Source: Verrucomicrobiota bacterium
GTDB lineage: Bacteria; Verrucomicrobiota; Verrucomicrobiia; Limisphaerales; JAEYXS01
Direction: 5' to 3'
NCBI GenBank assembly: GCA_030834415.1
Contig: JAURFH010000011.1
Location: forward strand, 1-38,464
Length of the DNA: 38,464 nucleotides
In this document: piece by piece, positions 15,906 through 21,876 of the stretch
How positions within the stretch are numbered: the first letter of the stretch is position 1
How the letters are laid out: each line of letters opens with the position of its first letter
Notes under the pieces: model-generated
What the model saw: only the letters and a program-made list of their open reading frames with translations
Database searches by the model: none
Told to the model about the DNA's origin: nothing
Position numbers and translations under genes: made by a program

Positions 15906-16304
15906 TCATGCCCTCCATCCGATAAATTCCTCCGGGTAGCCTTCGTTCATCTTGTCCAACTGCCACTTGAGCGTTTTGACGATTCCCTTCCACTCGTGCT
16001 TTTTGATCTGACACGTCCGGTTCGCGGCGGCGCGAAGTTCCAGATAAGTTTCCTTGCCGATCTTGGCTTCGATCCACTCGCCGTGCATTACAGGATCGTC
16101 GGTAAAACGTCGATGGCAGGATGCACAATGCGCCGCAGCGTTGCGGGAGTCCAGGCGGGTTGCGTTGAACCGCCGTGAAATGTGATGGGAACAGTGCAGC
16201 GATGCCTTGCTGTCGCCGTGCCACGACCCGCAGCACTCACACGTCCATTTGGCGCGGGTGCGCACAAGATTTGAAAAGACGGCATCGGCGGCGTTGCGCT
16301 TCAT
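15906..16304 (-). CDS. NinG/Rap-like recombination nuclease
   Basis: A 132-residue protein with the NinG (lambda Rap, structure-specific endonuclease) pattern: CECCGS at 22-27, LHCSHHISRRFNATRL at 37-51, then NAAAHCASCHRRFTDDP at 55-71. The cysteine pairs and histidines form an HNH-like zinc site. Proteins of this type cut branched recombination intermediates and would work with the Rad52-like annealase encoded on the other strand. ATGA overlap with the mom-like gene; one base separates it from the DnaA-like gene. Confidence 0.82.
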   Translation of the reverse strand: MKRNAADAVFSNLVRTRAKWTCECCGSWHGDSKASLHCSHHISRRFNATRLDSRNAAAHCASCHRRFTDDPVMHGEWIEAKIGKETYLELRAAANRTCQIKKHEWKGIVKTLKWQLDKMNEGYPEEFIGWRA

Positions 16305-16999
16305 GTGTTGCCTGAATTTGGAGCGACCTCGCGGGGATGCTCCGCGCTCGCGCTGCCGGGGGGCAGTTCGTCCAATGGACAGGTCGCATTGTTGGGTTTG
16401 GGGTAGGGGTTCGACTTCAGGCCGAGACGTTTAGCGCGGGTTTTCCCGGCCACGTTCAACGGATTCCAGTACAGGTGTTTGCCTTCGTCGTAGTGGGGTT
16501 CAATAGATCGCGACGGCATCAATTCGCGAAGGCGAACAGGGCTTCGAGTCCCCCATGTTGAATTACACGAACGCCCCGGAACGAACTCGCCATCAACAAT
16601 CAAGCCGTCCATCCGGCGTTCACGTTGGCCGTCGTAGTTCCATCCCGCCGCTTGGTAGATGCCTCCGTGATGCCCTTGCGTCCAATCCGCAAACGACACT
16701 GCAAGCGCGTGGCCGTTATTTCGTAGATGGCGGCACCCAAACGCCACAAGCGCCGACAACTGTCCGGTGTAATCATCGCGGCGCACTAGCCGCGCCAGCT
16801 CAACAACGGTCTCAGACCACCGCGTGGGCGGGAACGTAAACACGCAAGCCGCCACGATGTTGTCGCCGTAATCTCCGAATAACCCGCCGCTTTCCCGCAC
16901 GGCGTAGCAGTGTTGGATGTTTGACGGCATCCGGCGCGAGTAATGGTGGTCGCGAACTAGCGGCCAGACTTCATCGGGTGTTGCGCCTGTCAGATTCAT
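16301..16999 (-). CDS. Mom-like DNA adenine modification protein
   Basis: A 232-residue protein, practically the size of phage Mu Mom. Matching features: VVELARLVRRDD (ELARL at 67-71), SFADWTQGHHGGIYQAAGWN at 102-121, and CNSTWGTRSP near 145-154. Mom proteins have a GNAT-like fold and convert adenines to a methylcarbamoyl derivative that blocks many restriction enzymes. GAGGTGG directly precedes ATG 16999. The gene is behind a strong hairpin terminator and has no promoter of its own in sight, which recalls the tight control of mom in Mu, where the product is toxic. Chemistry here is inferred. Confidence 0.8.
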   Translation of the reverse strand: MNLTGATPDEVWPLVRDHHYSRRMPSNIQHCYAVRESGGLFGDYGDNIVAACVFTFPPTRWSETVVELARLVRRDDYTGQLSALVAFGCRHLRNNGHALAVSFADWTQGHHGGIYQAAGWNYDGQRERRMDGLIVDGEFVPGRSCNSTWGTRSPVRLRELMPSRSIEPHYDEGKHLYWNPLNVAGKTRAKRLGLKSNPYPKPNNATCPLDELPPGSASAEHPREVAPNSGNT

Positions 17000-17017
17000 T
17001 CCACCTCACAAAAGGGT

Positions 17018-17050
17018 GGGCGGCGCTGGAAGGGGACACCAGCGCCGCCC
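17018..17050 (-). terminator. Strong attenuator/terminator between repressor and mom-like gene
   Basis: GGGCGGCGCTGG (17018-17029) and CCAGCGCCGCCC (17039-17050) form a perfect 12-bp GC-rich stem with a nine-base loop. On the leftward transcript it is followed by ACCCTTTTG. It lies 35 bases after the regulator stop and 18 bases before the mom-like start, covering most of this gap. It would make the regulator monocistronic unless read through. Confidence 0.8.
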
Positions 17051-17085
17051 ATAACGCACTCGACGGCTGGAGGGACCGGAGCGCG

Positions 17086-17283
17086 TCATTCTGTGAAAAA
17101 GTCAGCGGGCGACAGGTCAATGCCTTCCCTCTTCGCCGCTGCCAGAGTCTTTTGGATCGCTCGTGACGGGACGTTATCACGTATCTTCCAATAAGCAACC
17201 GTGGATTGCGTGGCCCCGATGGCTTCCGCCCACCGTGCCTGCGTCCCGAATTTACGGGTAATCATATCGACTACATCTCTCAT
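17086..17283 (-). CDS. Cro/CI-like helix-turn-helix regulator
   Basis: ATG 17283 gives 65 residues; in-frame starts up to 17307 exist but overlap the promoter. The helix-turn-helix is FGTQARWAEAIGATQSTVAY, with VAYWKIRDNVPSRAIQKTLA following, and the protein ends IDLSPADFFTE as in many small Cro/YdaS-type phage regulators. No C-terminal oligomerisation domain of CI type is present. The predicted promoter puts the transcript start at the A of this ATG, so the mRNA may be leaderless, as for lambda cI from PRM. It probably controls the divergent early promoters. Confidence 0.85.
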   Translation of the reverse strand: MRDVVDMITRKFGTQARWAEAIGATQSTVAYWKIRDNVPSRAIQKTLAAAKREGIDLSPADFFTE

Positions 17284-17421
17284 GCCATTGTTGTACATGG
17301 CGGCCAATCATGGGTCAAGACGGAAAAGCTTTTGACATAGCAATGACGACGTGCCATGTATGGTGTGTCAACCGACGGGAACGCCCGACCTCACAGGGCC
17401 ATCATAGAGGGATTGACAATC
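17284..17421. promoter_or_regulatory. Divergent early control region
   Basis: Leftward: TTGACC (17318-17313), 17-base spacer, TACAAC (17295-17290), transcript start expected at 17283. Rightward: a perfect -35 TTGACA at 17332-17337 but only a weak -10 near 17355-17364, so activation may be needed. The two -35 boxes flank the palindrome AAAAGCTTTT (17324-17333). GCCATGTA occurs once on each strand (about 17304-17297 minus, 17354-17360 plus), and CCAT-NN-ATGG at 17355-17364, which are operator candidates for the adjacent regulator. Confidence 0.65.
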
Positions 17422-17826
17422 ATGTTTGAAGCAATCGAACCAAAGCGCGGAATTTTAAGAAGGCCCGCTATCAAAGGGGTGAAGGTTAGCCGCGACGGAA
17501 AAGGCCGTATCGTTCTGGCCTTTGGTAACGACCTGTGCGAGCGAATCGGCTTCGCCGCAGGGGACCGCATTAACATCCTATGGGGTTCTGGCGACGACGC
17601 GGGACTGATGCGGGTCGAACTCAACCCCAACGGCCATCACAAGCTGTATGCGCGCAAGGACAAGTCAAACACTCTGCGGACCTACACGACCATGCAGCCC
17701 GCATGGATGCAAAAAACCACGGTGCCAAGCACCAGTGCGTTGATCTTGCAAGAGGCCATCCGGTCGGTCACGTTTGATCTGCCAGTTGCGATGTTCTACA
17801 ACAAGCCGATTTCAGTAGTCGCCTAA
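17422..17826 (+). CDS. First gene of the rightward early operon, unknown function
   Basis: ATG 17422 follows GAGGG at suitable distance and gives 134 residues; an earlier in-frame start at 17356 lies in the promoter. The protein has a basic N-terminal stretch (ILRRPAIKGVKVSRDGKGRI), a strand-rich middle (RINILWGSGDDAGLMRVELN) and a hydrophobic C-terminal segment (VTFDLPVAMFYNKPISVV). The FGNDLCERIGFAAGDRINI part resembles a small beta-barrel but no family can be named. Being first in the operon it may be a regulator or host-takeover protein; this is inference. Confidence 0.7.
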   Translation: MFEAIEPKRGILRRPAIKGVKVSRDGKGRIVLAFGNDLCERIGFAAGDRINILWGSGDDAGLMRVELNPNGHHKLYARKDKSNTLRTYTTMQPAWMQKTTVPSTSALILQEAIRSVTFDLPVAMFYNKPISVVA

Positions 17827-17890
17827 CTTTTTCGCGGCCTGGGGGTTGTACGGGCCGAAACACAAACCGGAGTAGATTTGGGTTGATGAA

Positions 17891-17918
17891 GGGGTCAGGT
17901 TGCTAGGTGCCTGACCCC
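17891..17918 (+). promoter_or_regulatory. Perfect 9-bp hairpin in the 5' leader of the next gene
   Basis: GGGGTCAGG (17891-17899) and CCTGACCCC (17910-17918) pair perfectly around a ten-base loop, 10 bases before the AAAGGAGG ribosome-binding site at 17924-17932. No U-run follows on either strand, so it is unlikely to be a terminator. It may insulate or regulate the 131-residue gene, or protect a processed mRNA end. The 110-base gap contains no open frame. Confidence 0.6.
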
Positions 17919-17936
17919 AGCCCAAAAGGAGGAAAC

Positions 17937-18332
17937 ATGGACACAGTTTACTACCACTTTTGCTTCTCATCTGAGAAGCACCGGGTTTTTGACCTCGAAG
18001 GTCGGATTGAGGTCACGGTGTCAAGCTATGGCGAGCCGGCTCGCATTAACTGCCTGCCGGAGCACGCCGACCCCGGATCGCCCGTGGAGTTTGAGTTGGG
18101 CGATATTGAGGTCATCGCCGGAGAAAAGCGTGATGAAAACGGTCACTTTATCTGGCACTATGCCCCGATGCCCAACGACGATCTGGGCAAGGCGCTGGAT
18201 CAGATGATCCGCGACGACCTCAAGCACGACGACATCCGCGCCGCCGCGCTGGACAGCCGCTGGGATGACGAAAATTCGGGCAACTTTGACTTTCACGCGG
18301 TCGCCATGAAGGCGTTTGGTGGCGTGTCATGA
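17937..18332 (+). CDS. Early phage protein, unknown function
   Basis: ATG 17937, with a near-perfect AAAGGAGG five bases upstream, decides the start (131 residues, MDTVYYHFCFSS). The protein is acidic, with strands in the first 70 residues (VFDLEGRIEVTVSSYGEPAR, VEFELGDIEVIAGEK) and a helical second half (LGKALDQMIRDDLKHDDIRA). No family recognised. The strong site and preceding hairpin suggest high and regulated expression. Confidence 0.7.
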   Translation: MDTVYYHFCFSSEKHRVFDLEGRIEVTVSSYGEPARINCLPEHADPGSPVEFELGDIEVIAGEKRDENGHFIWHYAPMPNDDLGKALDQMIRDDLKHDDIRAAALDSRWDDENSGNFDFHAVAMKAFGGVS

Positions 18333-18439
18333 AAACGATTCTCCGCTACGTGGGCGAAGCCCTGACGCTCGCCCTGATCCTTTTCACCCTGTGGGGGCTG
18401 CTGCTGTTGGTCCCAGCAATTGAACGAGGCACACCATGA
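18329..18439 (+). CDS. 36-residue single-span membrane protein
   Basis: ATG 18329 overlaps the preceding stop (ATGA) and its own TGA overlaps the next ATG, giving 36 residues. MKTILRYVGE is followed by about 20 hydrophobic residues (ALTLALILFTLWGLLLLVPA) and IERGTP. It is a probable inner-membrane peptide with a basic cytoplasmic start. Small membrane proteins in early operons can act in superinfection exclusion or host inhibition; no evidence beyond position. Confidence 0.7.
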   Translation: MKTILRYVGEALTLALILFTLWGLLLLVPAIERGTP

Positions 18440-18621
18440 ACGAAGACTGGACGCTGTGGGACTGCGACCAACTAAGGTTTTACGCCGACCGATTGCGCCG
18501 CGTTTACCATGATGAGGGATATTTGCCTTATCCTGGCGGGGCAAAAGTCAGGGAAGCCCACGCATTCCTTTCGGCGATTGTGGAGGGCATGGATAAGAAG
18601 CAGAAGGAACTCGCAGCATGA
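18436..18621 (+). CDS. 61-residue early protein
   Basis: A helical acidic protein (MNEDWTLWDCDQLRFYADRL, ending GMDKKQKELAA) joined by ATGA overlaps to the genes on both sides. Aromatic-rich first half. No family recognised. Immediately precedes the Rad52-like gene and may be expressed as part of the recombination module. Confidence 0.65.
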   Translation: MNEDWTLWDCDQLRFYADRLRRVYHDEGYLPYPGGAKVREAHAFLSAIVEGMDKKQKELAA

Positions 18622-19313
18622 CATTCACGCCAGAACAGGCCGCCGAATTGGAAGCGCCGCTTTCGTCAAACAAGGTCAAAAAACGCAACAAGGCGGGCGT
18701 TGAACTCTCATATATCGAGGGCTGGCAGGCAATCGCCGAGGCTAACCGCATCTTCGGGTTCGACGCATGGAACCGTGAGACGGTTCTGTTGGAGCGGTGC
18801 GGGGAGCCGCGTGAGGTCCAGGACAAGTGGCGCGTGGCCTATTTGGCAAAGGTTCGGATCACCGTTGGCGACGTTATTCGCGAGGGTGTTGGCTACGGCT
18901 CCGGTGTTGCGAAAGACCTTGGCGATGCCTTTGAGTCCGCAATCAAAGAGGCCGAGACGGACGCCATGAAACGGGCGCTGATGACCTTTGGCAACCCCTT
19001 TGGCCTCGCCCTCTACGACAAAGACCAAGCCAACGTCACGACGTGGCACGGGCCGCTTGGACGTACCGCACTCAAAGACAAATTCCGCGAGGTGCAGACG
19101 GACGTTGAGGCCGTTGAGGATGAAGCCAGCCTTGACGCAATCGTGAAGGCCGCAAAGCCTTTGATTGCGCAGGCGTTGAAAGACCTTCCAATTCTTGTCG
19201 ATGGTGATGATGGCGACATTCTTGGGCTACGCGGTGCGGTTGAACGCCGCCGTCAGGTCATCCGCGACAATGAAAAGGCCCGCGAGGCTGACCGCATGGG
19301 GTTTCAGGCATAG
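18618..19313 (+). CDS. Rad52/Rad22-family single-strand annealing protein
   Basis: A 231-residue recombinase that anneals complementary single strands. The N-terminal 140 residues match bacterial and phage Rad52/22 proteins: LEAPLSSNKVKKRNKAGVEL, SYIEGWQAIAEANRIFGFDA, WNRETV, YLAKVRITVGDVIREGVGYG, then AFESAIKEAETDAMKRALMT and FGNPFGLALYDK. The C-terminal part is a variable acidic helical tail, possibly for SSB contact. Located upstream of SSB, so it would act in recombination-dependent replication and concatemer formation. Strong assignment. Confidence 0.93.
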   Translation: MTFTPEQAAELEAPLSSNKVKKRNKAGVELSYIEGWQAIAEANRIFGFDAWNRETVLLERCGEPREVQDKWRVAYLAKVRITVGDVIREGVGYGSGVAKDLGDAFESAIKEAETDAMKRALMTFGNPFGLALYDKDQANVTTWHGPLGRTALKDKFREVQTDVEAVEDEASLDAIVKAAKPLIAQALKDLPILVDGDDGDILGLRGAVERRRQVIRDNEKAREADRMGFQA

Positions 19314-19322
19314 GGGTGTAAC

Positions 19323-19442
19323 ATGGGCAGAGTTAAGGAATGGATGATGGACGAAGAGGAACGCATTGCGGGTGCTTTGCTTGACCGCTTCCCCGACATG
19401 GACCCCGACGAACACAACAACCACGAGAAGGAAATGAAATGA
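19323..19442 (+). CDS. 39-residue acidic protein before ssb
   Basis: ATG 19323, with GGGGTG upstream, encodes 39 residues ([20 protein letters not shown], ending HNNHEKEMK). Its TGA overlaps the SSB start (ATGA), so it is very likely translated. Acidic and helical; no family recognised. Confidence 0.65.
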   Translation: MGRVKEWMMDEEERIAGALLDRFPDMDPDEHNNHEKEMK

Positions 19443-19873
19443 GCAGTGTTAACAAGGTCATCTTGATTGGTAACCTCGGGAAAGACCCAGAAATCCGCAA
19501 AATGCAGTCAGGCGATTCCGTCGCCAATCTCACTGTCGCCACGTCGGAAACGTGGAAGGACAAGCAGACCGGCGAGAAGAAAGAGAAAGCAGAATTTCAC
19601 CGCGTCGTCATCTTTGGGAAGACCGCCGAAATCGCGGAACGTTATCTCAAGAAAGGCTCTAAGGTCTATCTTGAGGGCCAGCTTCAGACCCGCAAGTGGC
19701 AGGACCAGTCTGGGAATGACAAGTACAGCACCGAAATTGTGTTGAGCGGGTTCGGTGGGCGTCTCGTCATGCTTGGCGGGAAGTCGGATGGAAGTCAGGA
19801 CAACAACGATTGGTCGGGCGGTCAGCGGGATAATCAGGCCGATACCGCCATTGACGACGAGATTCCGTTTTAG
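19439..19873 (+). CDS. ssb: Single-stranded DNA-binding protein
   Basis: A 144-residue SSB. The OB fold covers residues 1-105: [80 protein letters not shown], then [16 protein letters not shown]. The C-terminus is a flexible glycine/aspartate tail ending DDEIPF, the acidic tip through which bacterial SSBs recruit partners. Length is a little shorter than E. coli SSB, usual for phages. It protects single strands and works with the Rad52-like annealase two genes upstream. Confidence 0.96.
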   Translation: MSSVNKVILIGNLGKDPEIRKMQSGDSVANLTVATSETWKDKQTGEKKEKAEFHRVVIFGKTAEIAERYLKKGSKVYLEGQLQTRKWQDQSGNDKYSTEIVLSGFGGRLVMLGGKSDGSQDNNDWSGGQRDNQADTAIDDEIPF

Positions 19874-19876
19874 CCC

Positions 19877-20332
19877 ATGGGAAAGAAGCTGACATTCCTC
19901 TGCTCGCAATTCTTCCTCATCCCCACGGGAGAAGATGCGCAAGCGTATCTGACCAAACATTCTGGCGAATTGGTGCAGGGGGAGTTCAAGCAGCCCCGGT
20001 CCCTGGAACAGAACGCTTTGCTGTGGGCCGTAGCGGAACAGGTGTATCAGAACCTTCCCCCGCAATGGGAAGGCAAGTGGCCCGACAAATACCGCATGGT
20101 CAAGGGGATGCAGCTTTATCTAGGGCTGACCGATGACGTGCTTGTTCCCACGACCCGCGGGGGCGGGACGAAACTTGAACGGTCCCCCACCTCCATCGCA
20201 GAAATGACGCATGACGAGGCGACCGCCGCTGTTGATCTGCTTTTGGATGCGATGAGCAAGTTAGTGGGGTTAACCGCTGACGAACTGAAACAAAATGCAG
20301 GGCCGATGATCGGCGTAAGGAGAACATCATGA
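19877..20332 (+). CDS. Conserved phage protein, possibly NinB-like
   Basis: A 151-residue protein. The segment QPRSLEQNALLWAVAEQVYQ resembles the S-x-x-QN-x-x-LW core of NinB-like recombination proteins; it is followed by GKWPDKYRMVKGMQLYLGLT and a C-terminal helical part (TAAVDLLLDAMSKLVGLTAD). The N-terminal strands and the central location after Rad52 and SSB fit a recombination accessory role. The match is partial, so the family name is tentative. Three bases separate it from ssb. Confidence 0.6.
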   Translation: MGKKLTFLCSQFFLIPTGEDAQAYLTKHSGELVQGEFKQPRSLEQNALLWAVAEQVYQNLPPQWEGKWPDKYRMVKGMQLYLGLTDDVLVPTTRGGGTKLERSPTSIAEMTHDEATAAVDLLLDAMSKLVGLTADELKQNAGPMIGVRRTS

Positions 20333-20421
20333 GTGACCCGATAGAGCGGTTGCGGAGCGCCTGTGTAGTGTTGGTTGGATTGACCGCAAGCCCGTGCTTT
20401 GCTATAAGGGGGCGGGCATAG
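20329..20421 (+). CDS. Very small last gene of the rightward operon
   Basis: ATG 20329 overlaps the preceding stop (ATGA) and has an excellent AAGGAG seven bases upstream. It encodes only 30 residues (MSDPIERLRSACVVLVGLTA, then SPCFAIRGRA) with a hydrophobic middle. Another frame continues open without a start from about 20333 to 20465 and looks protein-like near its end (VLCYKGAGIAYEVSKLW). A frameshift, natural or from sequencing, could join them. Translation start is well supported; the true product length is uncertain. Confidence 0.45.
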   Translation: MSDPIERLRSACVVLVGLTASPCFAIRGRA

Positions 20422-20483
20422 CCTACGAAGTTTCCAAGTTGTGGCCGTGCTTTCTTTGGTGGTAGTGTTGGGTTGTTCCATGG

Positions 20484-20522
20484 CCTGTCGGTTGCTCCAA
20501 CAACTGGCAGGTCTTTTTTTTT
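20484..20522 (+). terminator. Rho-independent terminator of the rightward early operon
   Basis: CCTGTCGGTTG (20484-20494) pairs with CAACTGGCAGG (20501-20511) over 11 bp (two G-U pairs) with a six-base loop, followed by TC and nine Ts. Classic intrinsic terminator on the plus strand. Its T-run overlaps the stop codon of the last late gene coming from the other side, so the two operons meet here. Confidence 0.92.
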
Positions 20523-20718
20523 AACACGTCACGTTATAGACCGCCAGAAAGTCATCAATCCAGCCGTGAGGCTCGCCGGGATCGGGGATCAACTCCACGG
20601 GCGGCGGGCCTATCACGCAGAAGGGGTCAGGAACCCCGGTATTTATTGCGCAACCGCTCACGCTTATCAGCATCAAGCCTGCTGCTGTCACGAGAATCAA
20701 TCGCATCATTGATCGCAT
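20521..20718 (-). CDS. Outer-membrane spanin lipoprotein (Rz1-like)
   Basis: ATG 20718 gives 65 residues (later starts at 20709 and 20706 also possible). The signal peptide MMRLILVTAAGLMLISVSGC ends in a lipobox with cysteine at residue 23, and the mature part is short and proline-rich (PDPFCVIGPPPVELIPDPGE), as in Rz1. About half of the gene lies within the inner spanin gene in another frame, the usual nested or overlapping architecture. After holin and endolysin action it would link to the inner spanin and fuse the two membranes. Indicates a Gram-negative host. Confidence 0.85.
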   Translation of the reverse strand: MRSMMRLILVTAAGLMLISVSGCAINTGVPDPFCVIGPPPVELIPDPGEPHGWIDDFLAVYNVTC

Positions 20719-20842
20719 CCAATGCTTGTTCGGCGTCATCAGCGCGGTGGGCATCCCGCCCCGCACGTTTGCCGTTGACCCAAAAAAAAACGAGGCCGCC
20801 CAAAAGAGCGACCCCGAATCCGAGTACAAGCCAGAGTGTCAT
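20627..20842 (-). CDS. Inner-membrane spanin (Rz-like)
   Basis: ATG 20842 overlaps the holin stop (ATGA), giving 71 residues. One N-terminal transmembrane segment (TLWLVLGFGVALLGGLVFFW) is followed by a basic/acidic periplasmic helix (KRAGRDAHRADDAEQALDAI and onward) with coiled-coil character. This topology, the overlap with the Rz1-like gene and the position after holin and endolysin identify it as the i-spanin. Short compared with lambda Rz, but within the range of small phage spanins. Confidence 0.85.
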   Translation of the reverse strand: MTLWLVLGFGVALLGGLVFFWVNGKRAGRDAHRADDAEQALDAINDAIDSRDSSRLDADKRERLRNKYRGS

Positions 20843-21009
20843 TGACGCGCCTGCTTGTCCCACGCCGACCATGCGAGGCCAGCCAAGGTGACAATCGCGC
20901 CGACGGCAACTTCGACCTCGCCGCTCTCAAGATACCCGTTCGTGACGAGCAAGCCGCCGCCGAAGGTCAGGATGTGGCGGGCAAGGCCAAGGATGGTTTC
21001 TTTCGTCAT
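20839..21009 (-). CDS. Holin (Pam3 gp28-like)
   Basis: ATG 21009 has AAGGAG six bases upstream; the longer frame is not supported. The 56 residues contain two hydrophobic segments (ILGLARHILTFGGGLLVTNG and VAVGAIVTLAGLAWSAW) separated by a short acidic loop (YLESGEVE), ending KQARQ. This fits class II-type small holins such as the Pam3 gp28 family, which form membrane lesions that release the endolysin. One base separates it from the endolysin gene. Confidence 0.85.
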   Translation of the reverse strand: MTKETILGLARHILTFGGGLLVTNGYLESGEVEVAVGAIVTLAGLAWSAWDKQARQ

Positions 21010-21010
21010 G

Positions 21011-21481
21011 TCAGTCTCCTTTGGTGATTTCTTCGGCGCGCTCGTAAAATGCGCCCCAGGTTTCATAGTGAGGTTTCCCCGGACGCCAAGCCTCGATATA
21101 CTGCCCCCATGCTTTCTCCTGCGTCGTAGGAAGGGCCTGGGGCAGCGTCCAGAGCAACAGGCGTGCAAACACGCACGCTAGAACGTCGTTGTGCTGTATG
21201 GCCTCGTAAACGGTCGCGTCGGTGTCGAAATAACCCAACTCACGGGTCGCGCTGACGGCATACAGCTTGGATGCGCGGTGCCGGAACACTCCCACGACGC
21301 CGCCGCCCTTCTCAAACTGCCAAAAACCCCGTGCCGGCCCGCCGATCTGACGGCGATGCTCAAAGCGGGATTCCTGCAAGCCAATGGCAAGCAACATGGC
21401 TCGCGCCTCGCGGCTGTCCATCTTTTTGGGCAGGAACGAGAATGCAGCGGGGATAATGTGGTCGTGGATGTAGTCAATCAT
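21011..21481 (-). CDS. Endolysin, lysozyme/transglycosylase-like
   Basis: ATG 21481 gives 156 residues; the upstream frame overlaps the previous gene. The likely catalytic glutamate is E37 in LAIGLQESRFEHRRQ, followed by IGGPARGFWQFEKGGGV, a pattern of phage lysozyme-like/transglycosylase-like muralytic proteins. No signal peptide or membrane anchor is present, so it depends on the holin for release. C-terminal part has aromatic residues (WGQYIEAWRPGKPHYETWGA). Position before holin and spanins completes the lysis cassette. Exact glycosidase class is uncertain. Confidence 0.82.
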   Translation of the reverse strand: MIDYIHDHIIPAAFSFLPKKMDSREARAMLLAIGLQESRFEHRRQIGGPARGFWQFEKGGGVVGVFRHRASKLYAVSATRELGYFDTDATVYEAIQHNDVLACVFARLLLWTLPQALPTTQEKAWGQYIEAWRPGKPHYETWGAFYERAEEITKGD

Positions 21482-21728
21482 TTTCGCCCCCAAGGGCGGC
21501 ATATCCGGCGAGGTCAATCCATGAATCAGCGTGGAAGCCGTGCTTGAGGCGAACCACCTTCAGCGCCACCATGCACAATGCGACCTGACGCGGCGTGACT
21601 TCATGCCCGAGGATCACAGACCACATCGCTGCAATGTCGTCGGCGTTGTCGGACCAATCGCCGTAGTCCTTCTGACGGTCCCCGCGTGTGATTTCAGCGG
21701 CAGCGGAAAGGATGTCCTCACGCTTCAT
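21474..21728 (-). CDS. DUF6378-like phage protein
   Basis: ATG 21728 has a GAGGG site seven bases upstream; the codon before it is TTG. The 84-residue product matches the DUF6378 pattern: ILSAAAEITRGDRQKDYGDW, DDIAAMWSVILGHEVTPRQV, ALCMVALKVVRLKHGFHADS, WIDLAGYAALGGE. Members are widespread in phages; function unknown. Overlaps the endolysin start by 8 bases and the upstream small gene by 11. Confidence 0.8.
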   Translation of the reverse strand: MKREDILSAAAEITRGDRQKDYGDWSDNADDIAAMWSVILGHEVTPRQVALCMVALKVVRLKHGFHADSWIDLAGYAALGGEND

Positions 21729-21876
21729 CAACGTCCCTCATCATCAGGATGGAATACTTGCCGTGGTGTGTTCCCAGGAACGCAGGCTCCTTGTTCGGGC
21801 CGGGGGCGATGCGCCATCCCTGCGCCATGTAGACGAGGAACCCGTGGAGGGGAGCGTAGATAAAGTCTTGGATCAC
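21718..21876 (-). CDS. 52-residue protein with GTG start
   Basis: GTG 21876 overlaps the metallophosphoesterase stop (GTGA). The 52-residue product (IQDFIYAPLHGFLVYMAQGW, later EPAFLGTHHGKYSILMMRDV) is protein-like and fills the space between two genes exactly, ending in an 11-base overlap with the next. Frames on the same strand in other registers here are rejected in favour of it. No family recognised. Confidence 0.65.
   Translation of the reverse strand: MIQDFIYAPLHGFLVYMAQGWRIAPGPNKEPAFLGTHHGKYSILMMRDVDEA

Noticed and set aside
16971-17198. A 75-codon minus-strand frame between regulator and mom-like gene
   Set aside because: It runs through the perfect hairpin at 17018-17050 and overlaps both neighbours; no start signal.
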